Assembly: GCA_000697355.1 (NCBI GenBank)
Contig: JNEN01001227.1
Span: 496,001 to 560,000, forward strand
Source: Syncephalastrum monosporum B8922
Lineage: Eukaryota > Mucoromycota > Mucoromycetes > Mucorales > Syncephalastraceae
Reading direction: 5' to 3'
DNA: 64,000 bases
Shown here piece by piece: positions 12,790 through 23,368 of the stretch. The notes under the pieces were generated by a model. It made no database searches, was not told the origin of the DNA, and was given only the letters and a program-made list of their open reading frames with translations. Both the position numbers and the translations under genes were made by a program. Within the stretch, counting starts at the first letter, position 1, and each line of letters starts with the position of its first letter.

Positions 12790-13137
12790 TTATACGGGCG
12801 ACATGGGTGCTGCAATCGTTTGTGTTCGGCGTATGGGGTGCCAACTCAAGCGCTTGAGCATAGACGAAAGCGCACTAGGTTCGGAGGCATATGGCGGGCA
12901 CTCCCAAGGTTTTCGCAGGCGCTTCTTGCCGTCAAAATTGCAAAGATCAGGGTGATCAGATTCGTCGTCGTGGTGCACGCAGGGATCAAAAATACACTCG
13001 CTCGACCATTCGAGTTTGTCTTGCGTGTACTTGTGGATCACCGGAGGCTCCTTGCTGATTTTGACCTGGAGGTTCTTGCGCTTAGCAGGTTTGCGCTTGG
13101 GGGAAACAAAAACTCGAAGTTGGTTCATGCCCATCAT
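12790..13137 (-). CDS. Small uncharacterised basic protein, 115 residues
   Basis: Single-exon frame from the ATG at 13137 (a second ATG lies two codons in). A TATAAAAG box at 13189-13196 on the coding strand, 52-59 nt before the start, supports a real gene. The protein begins with a hydrophobic short strand (QLRVFVSP), then a basic stretch (KRKPAKRKNLQVK), a Cys/His/Asp-rich centre (ECIFDPCVHHDDESDHPD) and a basic C-terminal half. The Cys and His residues could bind metal, but no known finger spacing is evident. I do not recognise the family. It could be an exon of a longer gene. Confidence 0.5.
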   Translation of the reverse strand: MMGMNQLRVFVSPKRKPAKRKNLQVKISKEPPVIHKYTQDKLEWSSECIFDPCVHHDDESDHPDLCNFDGKKRLRKPWECPPYASEPSALSSMLKRLSWHPIRRTQTIAAPMSPV

Positions 13138-13528
13138 GAGGAGAGGAAGTGAGGAAAAAGCAACGATGTGAAACAAAAGCAGTCTGTACTTTTATATGCG
13201 AGTCGCATGATCTACACTGCTTTCACACGTCCATCCATTTCGGGACTTGAATGTGGCACGTCAAAGAAAAAAAAAAAAAAAAGCAAAAAGAAAAGGTGAT
13301 TTTTGATGGGCGCCTGCATGACATGATAATCAAAAGCCGCCGGCTTGGCCCGCATCTTGATGGGCATTCCTGCAGATATATCATCTTTATGTTTCTATTT
13401 GATTATGGACAAAACGTGCTTCCTATTACTGTCTACATGTGTTGGGAAAAGGGGGGTTGTGGGATTTAAGAGGCATATTTACGGTATATGGAAACAATAG
13501 GTCATTTGCCTGCTTTGATTGGTTTGTA
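13138..13528. other. Intergenic region
   Basis: Promoter of the small gene (TATA box at 13189-13196), an 18-nt A-run near 13264-13282, then the MRS2 3' region. No gene seen. Confidence 0.5.
13189..13196 (-). promoter_or_regulatory. TATA box of the small gene at 12790-13137
   Basis: TATAAAAG on the minus strand, 52-59 nt upstream of the predicted start codon. Confidence 0.5.
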
Positions 13529-14901
13529 TCATCGGACGGCTTTTGCGACGGACTTGGCAAGGGCCCGCCCTTGCAGGAAACGAGGATTCGCGTTGCGGAC
13601 AAGGGACTTTAGCTTGTAGGCTGAGATGAGATATGCACTCAGACCGGACGTGAGAGCGACGCCCGTCACGATACCCAGTGCTAGCGGATGCTCCTCAAAG
13701 TGGTTGGTAAAGTTCATGCCAAAGATACCGCCATAGATGCCAATGACGCTGAGTGACAAGGTGACAAGATTGACGCGAATCTGGAACCACATGAGCGAGT
13801 TGCGGGACACGTCAAGGCTGATCTGGACAATCTCTTCGGTGTTGCGCATGTCGGATATGAGAGAAGCTGCCTTATCTGCAAGTTCTTCTGTTTGCTGCAA
13901 GTAAGCCTCTAAGAGTAGCTCAATTTCGTCATGGTCAGAGGCATCGCGCGGTTTGCCTGCCTTTTTTGCTGTCAGATACATGGCCGCGAGATCCTCATCT
14001 GTTACGTGCGGTTTTTGGGAGAAAGGGTGCAGGGCATGAATCGAGCCAATTAGAGATTGATGTTTGGATCGGGAATGCGCTCTGTGTTACCATTATCGAG
14101 GAGCTCTTTGATCACGTCGTGGATCGACAGTGCGTCTTGCTCAAATTTGGATAACTTTTTGGAGAATTGAAGCAGTCCCAGAAGCTGTTTTTGCTGGACA
14201 GTGTCGTCTACGTCTGAAACATCTTCGAGGTCGCCTAGCAATTTATTGACCGGCGCTTCGAGCACTTCCATCTCGGATTGAAGTGAACTGGTGACAGAGA
14301 CTAGCACGGCTTCAAGCGCTCTGATAATTAAAAAAAAAAAAAAAAAAGACAGAACTTGTCAGTCGCACAAATAAGTATCACATAGCATTGTTGACTTGCC
14401 TAAATTCAAAGGGCAGGTCGCTGTACGTCCGTAATCGCTCCTGCAAGTCGTAGATAAATAGACTCTTATTGTACGAATCCGAAGAGCCAAAGGTATCAAA
14501 GAGCACAATCAAGTCACTCTTTATGAGGGCTTTCAAATGAGGCATGTTGGCCAGAATGGCTTCGGATCGGACAAGAATGCTGGGTTTCTGAAATGCTGTG
14601 GAGGTGTCAATTCCCCGGAGGTCACGTGGAAGCAACGAATGACGCTGGCAAAGGTGTGCTTTACGGAACTCGCCAGCAATAATCTTGACTGAGCCGGTTT
14701 CATCAAATTCGGTGCCTACAGAAACGAAAAGTGTCAAGAGATCGTGTCATAGGCCAGGATTCAGAATGACGTACATCGCAAGCGAATGCCACCCGAGGGA
14801 GGACTGGGTCTATGGAGACAGCGGTGCTTGGATAAGGGTTTGCATAGTTTATAGGGTTTGGTGGCACGGAGACAGTGGAAGGCAAGCCGTGACACGTTCA
14901 T
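13529..14901 (-). CDS. MRS2: Mitochondrial inner-membrane magnesium transporter MRS2
   Basis: CorA-superfamily channel that lets Mg2+ into the mitochondrial matrix. Four exons (14901-14775, 14715-14400, 14320-14091, 13998-13529) give 380 residues. The first exon encodes a basic, Arg/Ser-rich presequence (MNVSRLAFHCLRATK). The family core follows: CTEFDETGSV, LCQRHSLLPRDLRGID, LPFEFR-ALEAVL, LLDN-DEDLAAMYLT, and the pore signature GIYGGIFGMN between two C-terminal membrane helices. The intron before ALEAVL is read as GC-AG (AG|GCAAGT at 14399); a GT site 14 nt downstream would instead insert residues the family lacks. The gene starts 187 nt from the divergent ARP10, so they share a short promoter region. 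Confidence 0.92.
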
Positions 14902-15087
14902 ATACACAGTAATGAGTTATAAAGATAGGCAAATGAAAAGTATACACAATGAATGATGTTGTCTGTTTGCTGGGTTTCACGTTTGAGAAATGCATTTTTT
15001 TCGGGGCTGACGAATATACTCACACTTCAGGCCCGTACACCTTTTTAGCTTTTCTTTTGTAACTGTTGACTTGTTCCTTGCCGTGTT

Positions 15088-15160
15088 ATGACCACCACCC
15101 CGTCCTCCAGCACTGGTCTTCCACATTCCTCGGCACATTCTGCGCCTCTCTCGGCCATTG

Positions 15161-15222
<62 letters not shown>

Positions 15223-16784
15223 TCTTCCGCCGCAGCGCGTCTGAGTTATCTCTCGTCTGCTTATGGCGGCCTTTCCTCAATCACGAGTGGGCCGAGCACC
15301 ACGCCATCCGCGACGGCTTCCTCGATCGCCCGACGTGCATCCATTTATAGCACCGAGGACAGAGTCGTTATGGACGTGGGCTCTTGCTATATCAAGGTCG
15401 GCTTCTCCTCCGAGTGTCGGCCTCGCCATATCCTGTCCCTCCGCGACGCATTATTAAGTGCCGGCCTGCCAGAGGTAATAAGCCCGTGTCTAGCCAACTT
15501 GATACACATCCTCATTAAGGCGCTGAAAAGTCTTCCGAATTTTACGATCTAGACTGGATGCGTAGCGGCCGTGACATGGCGTCGGCCGAGGCAGTGCTGA
15601 GCAACATGATGAGGGCCATCTTTTTTGGGTAGGCTTTGATCTGATTTGAAACTATGCGTCCCCACAAATTGAACCGACTGCCAAGGCAGATATCTCCTCA
15701 CCGATCCCAAGCAGCGCACCGTTATCATCTGCGAATCCCCCATGGTGCCTTTGCAGCTCAAGGAAATGGTTGCCCGCATCCTGTTTGAGCACCTCCAGAT
15801 CCCTGCCCTCTGCTTTGCCCCAAGCTCGCTCCTCGCCCTTTTAACCACCGGTCGGACCACAGGTCTCGTCATTGATTGCGGCCATCTTGAGACCACCGTT
15901 CTCCCCGTAAATTTGTTAATATGGTTTTTTTTTTTACTTTTCTCATTCTATCGCAGATCTATTGCGGGAGACCTCTGCCCATGCTGGTCCATGCAACTCC
16001 TTTAGCCGGACGAGCCATTGCGCAACGCCTGCGCACGCTCCTGCTGGCCCATGGAAGACTTATTGATACCCAGAGCCATCGAGCGCGCGATATCCCAGCA
16101 CACCGACCTATTCCACCCGAACTGCTGACAACAGCCATTGTCGAAGATATCCAGACACGATGTATCTTTGTGTCACCCACGAGTCTCGCTAGTCATGATG
16201 AAGACTTGTACCGCGATAGCTCGGCTGCCCATGACCTATTTTATCGTCTTGATACAGGCTCTCTCTGGATACCTGGCTGGGTACGTGAGCGTGCATCCGA
16301 CATTCTCTTTACTGGGGATAAGGAAGAGGAAGTGCAAAGTATTACTGAGTGTATCCTTGACTGTGTGGCCAAGGTAATTAGACTTAAAACGCGTAGTGCC
16401 TCATTTTTCATTGACATACAACGGCAGACACCCACGGATTTGCGACGACCCCTCATTCGTTCGCTCCTCGTCATCGGCGGCACAGCCATGATCGCTGGCT
16501 TGCGTATGCGACTCCAACAAGAGCTCGCGGCCACACTACAACAGCCAAAGTACCACCAGCTGCTCGTCGGCACGCCTGCTTTTTTGACGGAAGATCAGGG
16601 TGATGCCGGGCATGTGTTTAGCCCAAACTGTCGGGCCTGGGTTGGAGGTTCGCTTGCGGGCTCACTCAAACTGCTAAAGGTCTCGATCCAGCGCGAACAA
16701 TTCGATGGACGCGTACCAGACTGGTCGCGACCTGAGTTTATACAGCAGTCAGTGGAGAAAAGGCCGGATGAAGTCGCCATGTAA
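15088..16784 (+). CDS. ARP10: Actin-related protein 10 (dynactin pointed-end subunit)
   Basis: Member of the Arp10/Arp11 group, which caps the Arp1 filament of dynactin and so supports dynein-driven transport. Five exons (15088-15474, 15531-15628, 15690-15906, 15957-16373, 16428-16784) give 491 residues. After a low-complexity Thr/Ser/Ala N-terminus comes the actin-type phosphate-1 loop VVMDVGSCYIKVGF, then RTVIICESPMVPLQLKEMV, TTGLVIDCGHLETTVLP (phosphate 2), CGRPLPML and LLVIGGTAMIAGL near the C-terminus. The nucleotide-binding loops deviate from true actin, as usual in this family. The N-terminus contains an (Ala-Ser)n run coded by a GCGTCT repeat. The fourth intron (54 nt) has no stop and keeps frame if retained. 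Confidence 0.88.
15161..15221. repeat. GCGTCT hexanucleotide repeat coding (Ala-Ser)n
   Basis: About ten perfect copies of a 6-bp unit inside the first ARP10 exon. The unit length is a multiple of three, so copy-number change alters the Ala-Ser run without breaking frame. Confidence 0.95.
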
Positions 16785-17792
16785 TCGTATGCGAATCTCT
16801 TTTATAATCCCCGATATATTTATTCTCTTTCGGCATCTTACATACTCTCTTTTTAATGAGGAAGTAAACGATTGCGCAGATTTTCTCCCATTACAAAAGA
16901 TACACCAAGAGATCCATTATTACATATCATCGCTCAGAAATTGAACCAAGAGCAATATACATATAAAACCCTTCTTGTCTGTCAACTTTCTCAATACATA
17001 TGCTTTTCTTGTGTGATTTATAGACAGAAAATGCTTTCTTACACATACATGTATACAAGGATCTGCGTCAGGTATAATATCTTCGAGGCAGATATGTCAG
17101 ATCAGCCTTCTATATTTGGGTTACGTGGACCCCTCGGCTACAGCCACATATGCGCGGAAATGGACCACTTTTTGAGTGCAAGCGAGAGCTTAACCGACTC
17201 GGATACACAATGTACCGGCTATAGTGACACAATTTTCCTGACCATGGGAACGAATGCCATCTATGCCCGCCTCATTCGCGCTGTTCATCTGCACCATTGC
17301 AACGCATATCAAGTATCTTTGGCATTCCCGTCGCATTCCCTGGATATCAATTTTGTTTTACCTGCTTTTCTTTTCATCAAATAGGGAAGCAGCATTTGTC
17401 GTCCTAGTATATGCCTGTTTACTGCAAAATAGATAGGCGATAACGAATAATGTAGTATTTTAAATCCATTTATTCTATGTAGAGTGCTATGTGCTTCATC
17501 ATCGGGTCAAGAACAAGCGCGTAAAGCATGAGTGAAGTAAATGTAGTCGCCACTATTGCTGTGCTGGATATGTGCAAAAAGAGGAAGTTGGTCAGATCAG
17601 ATCAGAAGAAAATACAACGCGATTGGAGTTTTTCCGGAAGCCGGTCGGCATAGAGACAGTAAGGAGGTGTTATGATCATCATTCACGCGATGACAAATTG
17701 TGTTCGTCAAGCAGAGTTATAAGGTTCGTCAAATAAATGCTAATCCCGGTTTTCAGCTTTCACACCAACTTTCTCTACTTTTATCGGTCGAT
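16785..17792. other. Intergenic region between ARP10 and the MFS gene
   Basis: About 1 kb, AT-rich. It contains the ARP10 3' region and MFS promoter. One possible small frame (17094-17384) is listed separately. Confidence 0.4.
17094..17384 (+). CDS. Possible small uncharacterised protein, 96 residues
   Basis: Open frame from an ATG at 17094 with an amino-acid mix that looks coding (MSDQPSIFGLRGPLGYS, then acidic/Ser-rich, then a hydrophobic C-terminal third). The frame is also open upstream to about 16872, where the content looks non-coding. No family is recognised, no clear TATA box, and it may be chance or an exon fragment. Confidence 0.25.
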   Translation: MSDQPSIFGLRGPLGYSHICAEMDHFLSASESLTDSDTQCTGYSDTIFLTMGTNAIYARLIRAVHLHHCNAYQVSLAFPSHSLDINFVLPAFLFIK

Positions 17793-20270
17793 ATGAATAC
17801 CGAAGCGGACACGGATACCATTGTCAGCGAGAAACTCGGTCCGCGGGAAGAAGAGCACCAGCTTTCCAAGGAAAAGAGTCAAGACAGCGATATATCGAAT
17901 AAGTCGGTCTCCCACCCAAAAACCAATATCAGTAGTAATAGTAGCAATGGTTTTCAAGTCGGTCCGCCCACAGCCGAGGATAATGACACCAAAAAACGAA
18001 ATACTCTCAGTGACGAAAGCAATCCAGAAGATCAGTCGGCACCACCCGAAGCAGGCACACGACAACGATTCTCACGCGTCATTCTGTTTGCTGGCATTAT
18101 TCTTACTATGTTCATGGTCTCGCTCAACGCGCCTGTCGTCGCCCCTGCCATTAATAGCATTGCTACCGACCTAGACGCTGCCCAAGATCAAACATGGATT
18201 GCTACGGCATACCTTGTCGCAATGAACAGTACGCAGCCACTGGCTGGCAAGGTAAGGAAAAAGATCAGCATACAACTTACTCTCGTCCTCATTCTTGTAC
18301 ACTCCTATGACAGTTCTCTGATATATTTGGAAGGTAAAGGGCACACAAGCGACTTAGAGAGTTAGCCTTTGCTAAAAGGAACCCCCGGCATTTCGGTTAT
18401 ATAGAAAACCCTTGGTGCTTATCGGTATGTCACTATTCATCGTCGGCTCCCTCGTCAATGCACTTTCGCCCAATATTCAAGGTCTGATTGCCGGACGTAC
18501 CGTTCAGGGCCTTGGTGGTGGCAGCCTCATGTCCATGCTGTTTATTATAATCACAGATCTTGTACCGCCCAAGTCGCGTCCACGATTTCAAAGTATGCTT
18601 TCCGTGGTCTTTGGCCTTGCGAGCGTTGTGGGCCCTCTTATAGGTATCATGTTGATGGCTGAATACATCTCTTTTGCTGACGCGTCCTCTTTTCTCCTTT
18701 GATTGTAGGTGGCGCTTTTGTGGACCAGCTGACATGGCGATGGGACTTTTGGCTCAACATTATCATTGGCGGTATCTCTCTTATTATCATCATTATATTC
18801 CTGAAAGAGCCAGTCTCCTCGACCTCGTCGACTCCATTGAGAACCAAGGTCAAACGCATCGATTGGTTTGGCTCTCTTTTTTCCGTTTGCTTCATCTGCT
18901 GTATTCTGATTGCACTAAGTTGGGGACCCACGTACGGCTGGCGCGAGAAGCATACGGTGGGCGCTTTTGCGAGTGCCGGTGCCATGCTCGTCCTTCTCGT
19001 TGGTGTTGAGATATTGTATGCACCGGAGCCAGTAAGTTGTAATGGATATCTCATGTAGCGGCAAAATGACTTATCTACTTCTTTTTTTCTCCTGTAGCTT
19101 TTTCCCGCCGCAGTTGTCATGAACCCACATGTTCTTATTTTGTATTTCTATATCATGATGCTTGGTATCAGGTTTGTGCAAGATCAAAAAAGGCTTCTCG
19201 GCATCCAATGATAACTGGTCGCCAATTTTCTAGTTTTATGGGTACACTTTACTTTGGCCCTGTGCTATTCCAGTCTGTCTTCGGTGCCAGCACTATAGAG
19301 TCTGGCGTACGTTTGATCCCGTACATGGCATTCTTGATTGTGGGCTCGCTCAGCAGTGCTGAACTTCTTCGATGGGTACCTTACGTCAAGCTGTATATCC
19401 TCACTGGAGCCGCCTTGAACGTCCTAGGCTGGGGTCTTTATTACACCATCAATGAGAACAGTAGCTGGGCCCAGCAAGCATGCTACATTGTGTTTTGTGG
19501 TAAGTTGCGTAGCGCGAGGTACTTTAACAAGACAGCTGATTTCGGCGAATATAATAGGTCTAGCGTTCGGTTTATCTCAACAGAATGTCATCTTAGGTGT
19601 CCAGAACGCGACGAAGAAGGAATACATTGCAGTAGCGACTGCCTTGGTAAGCTTAAACGAGATACCCCAGAGCCGAGTAGGCTATGTGCTGATGTATGTT
19701 CCTTCCTTGTCATTCCTCAGACCAATTTTGCTCTTATGTTTGCAAATTCAATTGTAAGCTCATACTTTTGCGGAACGCAGACAGGCCTACAATAGTCTAA
19801 CTCGGGTCGTTCTTCAAAGGGCATTGCTATCTACCAGACACTTTTCCAAACCTTTTTGCAGGCGCAGTTTGTTTCTCTCAGCAATGATACAAGGGTAAGT
19901 AAAAGAAAAAGGGAAATGAAGAAATATGTCACTCATTTTCTTTGACCGTTAGGCTGTTGCAAATCAGTATGGTGCTCTTGAGAATTATCTCTATATTCGA
20001 AACCTTCCAGAGCAGTACCAGCCAGCCGTAATCAAGTGTTACATGAATAGCATGCATTATCTCTTCTGTATGGCACTCGGATTCACTGTGGTTGCTTTTA
20101 TTGTCGCCCTCTTCATCAAGTGGGTGCGCATATTTCCAAAGAAGCCCAAGAATAAGGATCCAGAGGAAGGTCGAGCAGCAAGAATAGCTCATCAAGGAGA
20201 GTCTCATAGCAACGAAACTGACAATAAGGAAGCTCAAGTCATCGAGGACGAGATCACGAGTCATGATTAG
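17793..20270 (+). CDS. MFS drug:H+ antiporter, DHA2 (14-TM) type
   Basis: Proton-coupled multidrug exporter of the plasma membrane (or vacuole). Ten exons: 17793-18251, 18314-18333 (20 nt), 18405-18643, 18709-19031, 19098-19171, 19234-19499, 19558-19646, 19721-19753 (33 nt), 19820-19894, 19953-20270; all phases agree, giving 631 residues. A ~90-residue polar cytosolic N-terminus precedes the first helix (VILFAGIILTMFMVSL). Family motifs: FSDIFGR-KPL loop (motif A), AGRTVQGLGGGSLMSM, and the antiporter motif C GLASVVGPLIG-GAFVD. A TM segment and a charged tail (FIKWVRIFPKKPKNK) close the protein. DHA2 members export drugs, siderophores or amino acids; the substrate cannot be predicted. Confidence 0.9.
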
Positions 20271-20567
20271 ATAATCTGTTTCCTGCCGTATTGAAGTGTA
20301 ACCACGTATTGTGTTTATATCCTATCGTGAATTCTTGCTTCGTTCCACTTGGCAAATAGATGCATAAATAATAGTTTAGATGTATTGAACGTTTCTTTCT
20401 GATAACGTGTGACGCGTGAAGTCGCGCATTACGTAATGAATGTAAGAAAAGTGTGATAAAAGACAAGGCTATGAAACTCAGCAAAGCCACGGACGGACGA
20501 CGAGGAGGGGCCCTGGCAAAGTCAACGGCTACCACCTTTGTCATTCAGCAAAATACAATTAAAGAGG

Positions 20568-20883
20568 ATGCCATCCGCAAGACGATCAGGATTGCAAACA
20601 CAGGTGCTCAACTTATACCGGCAGTGCTTCCGTGCAGCACGACAGAAACCTAAAGTAGGACAACAATGATAGAGAGAGTGAATCCTTTGAAACGTGTGAT
20701 ATTCATGCAAAACGAAATGCTTTCAAGGAGAACCGACCCCACTTTTACGCCTTCATACGTCGCGAGTTCCGCGCTCATGATATCCGAAGAACTGATTTTG
20801 CTACAATCGAATACATGCTCCGTCGAGGTCAACGGCAGCTCGAGACATACAGTTCACCCAGTATACAAGATATTCATCTCTAA
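20568..20883 (+). CDS. SDHAF1: Succinate dehydrogenase assembly factor 1 (LYR-motif protein)
   Basis: Mitochondrial matrix factor that helps insert Fe-S clusters into the SDH iron-sulphur subunit (family knowledge). Two exons, 20568-20654 and 20728-20883, joined in phase 0, encode only 80 residues; neither exon stands out alone. The protein starts MPSARRSGLQTQVLNLYRQC, containing the LYR motif, followed by FRAARQKPK, then after the intron a basic arginine-rich segment and the family signature FATIEYMLRRGQRQLETY. Length and motif order match SDHAF1/Sdh6 well. It lies 300 nt after the MFS gene and converges with CHCHD5, with stop codons 62 nt apart. Confidence 0.87.
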
Positions 20884-20945
20884 AAGCAGCATTGATATCC
20901 AACCAAAGAGAAAGTTCAAACACAAAATGAGGTCTAATTGATTAA

Positions 20946-21369
20946 TTAATGTTTTTGTTGTCGTTGTGGCTGCTGGTCTTGCTGCTGCTGTTTCAGTTCC
21001 TGCTCACGGTAAGCAATGGCGGTGGCCTCGGTACAAAGAGCGAGGTCCTTGAGCTGCTGTAGACATTGCTCGGGTTCAGCCGTCTTGGCCGTCAGACATG
21101 AGTCGTACGCCTTGATCTGCTCCTCACAATGCTGCTTGACATACTTGACAATGCCGACACTTTACAGAAATGAAGAAAGACATTGTCAGCAAAACACGGG
21201 CCTGTTTATGTGGCACAAGACACAACTTTTCCTCGGAGCACTTTGTCAGCGCGCGTTTTTGCTGGATGCACGCCTTGTCCCAGCTGTCAGGATTGTTCTC
21301 GACACACTTCTGGTACATTTCGAGTTGCAAGGCACATTTAGCTTGCACTTGGGCGAGTGTGTCATCCAT
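20946..21369 (-). CDS. CHCHD5: Twin CX9C protein, CHCHD5/Mix14-like
   Basis: Small protein of the mitochondrial intermembrane space, of the kind imported and oxidised by Mia40. Two exons (21369-21227, 21159-20946) give 118 residues. It has four CX9C motifs forming two CHCH units: CALQLEMYQKC with CIQQKRALTKC, and CEEQIKAYDSC with CLQQLKDLALC. This double CHCH architecture is the hallmark of CHCHD5 (yeast Mix14/Mic14). The C-terminus carries a Gln-rich tail (LKQQQQDQQPQRQQKH) outside the domain. The first intron uses a weak donor (AA|GTTGTG), supported because the joined protein keeps the spacing between the CHCH units. Exact physiological role is unclear in any species. Confidence 0.9.
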
Positions 21370-23368
21370 AATGGCAATCAGTAAAGGAGAATGAGCAAAA
21401 GAATTGTATTGTGGCGTGTAAGCAAAAAATGCGACCAGTTTAATTCGCTAAAAATAAGTGGAAAGCAACTCGACATCCCAATTATAAAATTTTAGGGCAA
21501 ATAAACAGCTGTCGAATCTTGGCCACCCGGCCGAAATTCCTCTCTTCCTGCTATCAGGTCATATACTGCGCTATCTCTGTTCCGTTTAGGATCAAAGGCA
21601 TCTCTCATCTCGCTCGCTAGTAGTCTGCTTACGACTGACACCTGCGAGAAGACTATACGAGATTTGAATCTATTTTGCGGGTGCCATTTTATCAAGATAT
21701 GGAGGCAGATAAAATTCTTGATAACTGACACCTCTTCCACAAAACGCTATGACTTTCAATTTTCTTTTCATAAGGGTTCTTTCTCTCATAGATAAACGAT
21801 ATCCTCGTGCTAGCTAAGCAGGTCAATGAATCCGTTAAAACGCAAAAAACACCTAACGTCAATTCCAGTCAGGGTCTTTTTTTTGTCCTGAGTCCTTTTC
21901 CCATTGGCAGACGCGGTTCGTGTAATGGTATAAAAGTCCATCGATGCGATCTGTTTCATAGAAGGCTCTGCTTACTCTCGTTCAGCTTCTATTCTTTTTT
22001 TGTTTACTCTGGGCAATGTCTCTTCCTGGCAAGTACATACCAAAGGATTTGGTTACATGTATAAATTAAAAAGCGCAACATAGACCACATGCGTCCCCCC
22101 AAGTCCCTCTGCCACCGGTTGCCCTCTCCAACCGCACCGGCGTGCATGTTAGTAAACTGTCTTGTCAAGAGTGCATGGACTTAAACATCAATAACCCTTT
22201 CCCGATGTATATCTAGCTTGCTGTCACCCTTTTTCCTGTCTTCTCCGTTTGCGTGTTTTTAGTCCAGGTGGTCAATCGTCGGCAACAGGTTGAAAATCGC
22301 TCAATAACATGTGCCACTGCGCCAAATGTCTGATCCCTGGTCCCCTTGTGACTCAAAAGTGCAACCAACTTCAGGTGAGTCGGCGGCAGCGCACCATGAG
22401 CACTCGCCAACTACCCGGGCCTCGGCTCCTTGAATATGTAGAGAAAAGTGGAGTGTGGTCCACGAGTATTGATTTCGGAACGAAATTCCATAGGCTAGTT
22501 AGGGCAATAAAGCAAGTGCGTTTACGATACAATAGAGGGCATAGATAGTTCAAGATAAGAGTTGTATCTCTCGCAAAACATAGGCAGAGAGTCAAAATAA
22601 TGTGTAAATAGGGTAGTCGAAGGTTTCTTCGTGAGAGGGACAAGCTTCATAAGGGTTTATAGCAGATGATTCAAGCAAATAGGAAGTGTGATATCAGAAA
22701 TAAGAGAAAAAATTGGATGCTGTGTATGGGTGCATGAGTGATTTAGAAACGAGCGGAAGCGGTCGGGCGACGATGACCCATCCTTTCTAGATGAGAAAAG
22801 GAGGAAATGGGGGCCAAGCAGGACCAAAGAAGAAAAGGAAGGATGGGGTCAGGGCTGGGTGAGTATGGACCAGGTTTTATAGCATTCCATGGTATCATGA
22901 TAAGAAAAAAATGAGTGCTATATAATTATCGCGATTCGCTCCAGGCAATGCATGCAGCGACCGAAAACAAACATGGGATAAAACGCGTGCAAACCGAAAT
23001 GTTGATAAGCGATCGAAACTTCTTTTCGGTGACCTATCATATACAACAGTTTCTTCGACCCCCTGAAGCGTATTGGTCATATGTTCTAAAAGTCTTCGCT
23101 TAGGATAATGAAGCACCAAGCAGTCGAGCGAGCGATGATTGCTCGTGTTGCAAATCTGATAATGATGATACCGTACAAACGAATATATCATTATTCCTTT
23201 TTTTTTCTTCTTTTCGAAAAAGCAAAAGGAAAAAAAAAAAAAAAGGAAAGGCCGTCTTCGAATCGGCGCCGGGCAAGACGAATTTATTTTGCCCTGAATT
23301 GCATAGTGATTTTCCCGCGTTTTCTTTTTCGTCGCGTGCACACCCACCCACCACCATTCGAGCCAGCG
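21370..23368. other. Two-kilobase intergenic region between CHCHD5 and NUF2
   Basis: Mostly AT-rich. It contains a TATAAAAG at 21929-21936 followed by a CT-rich leader and a 17-codon frame at 22016-22069 (see findings), and purine-rich stretches at 22790-22860 and 23220-23250. No full gene recognised. Confidence 0.4.

Noticed and set aside
16872..17093. Upstream part of a 170-codon frame after ARP10
   Set aside because: AT-rich, Tyr/Ile-rich translation typical of untranslated sequence; only the part from 17094 was kept, at low confidence.
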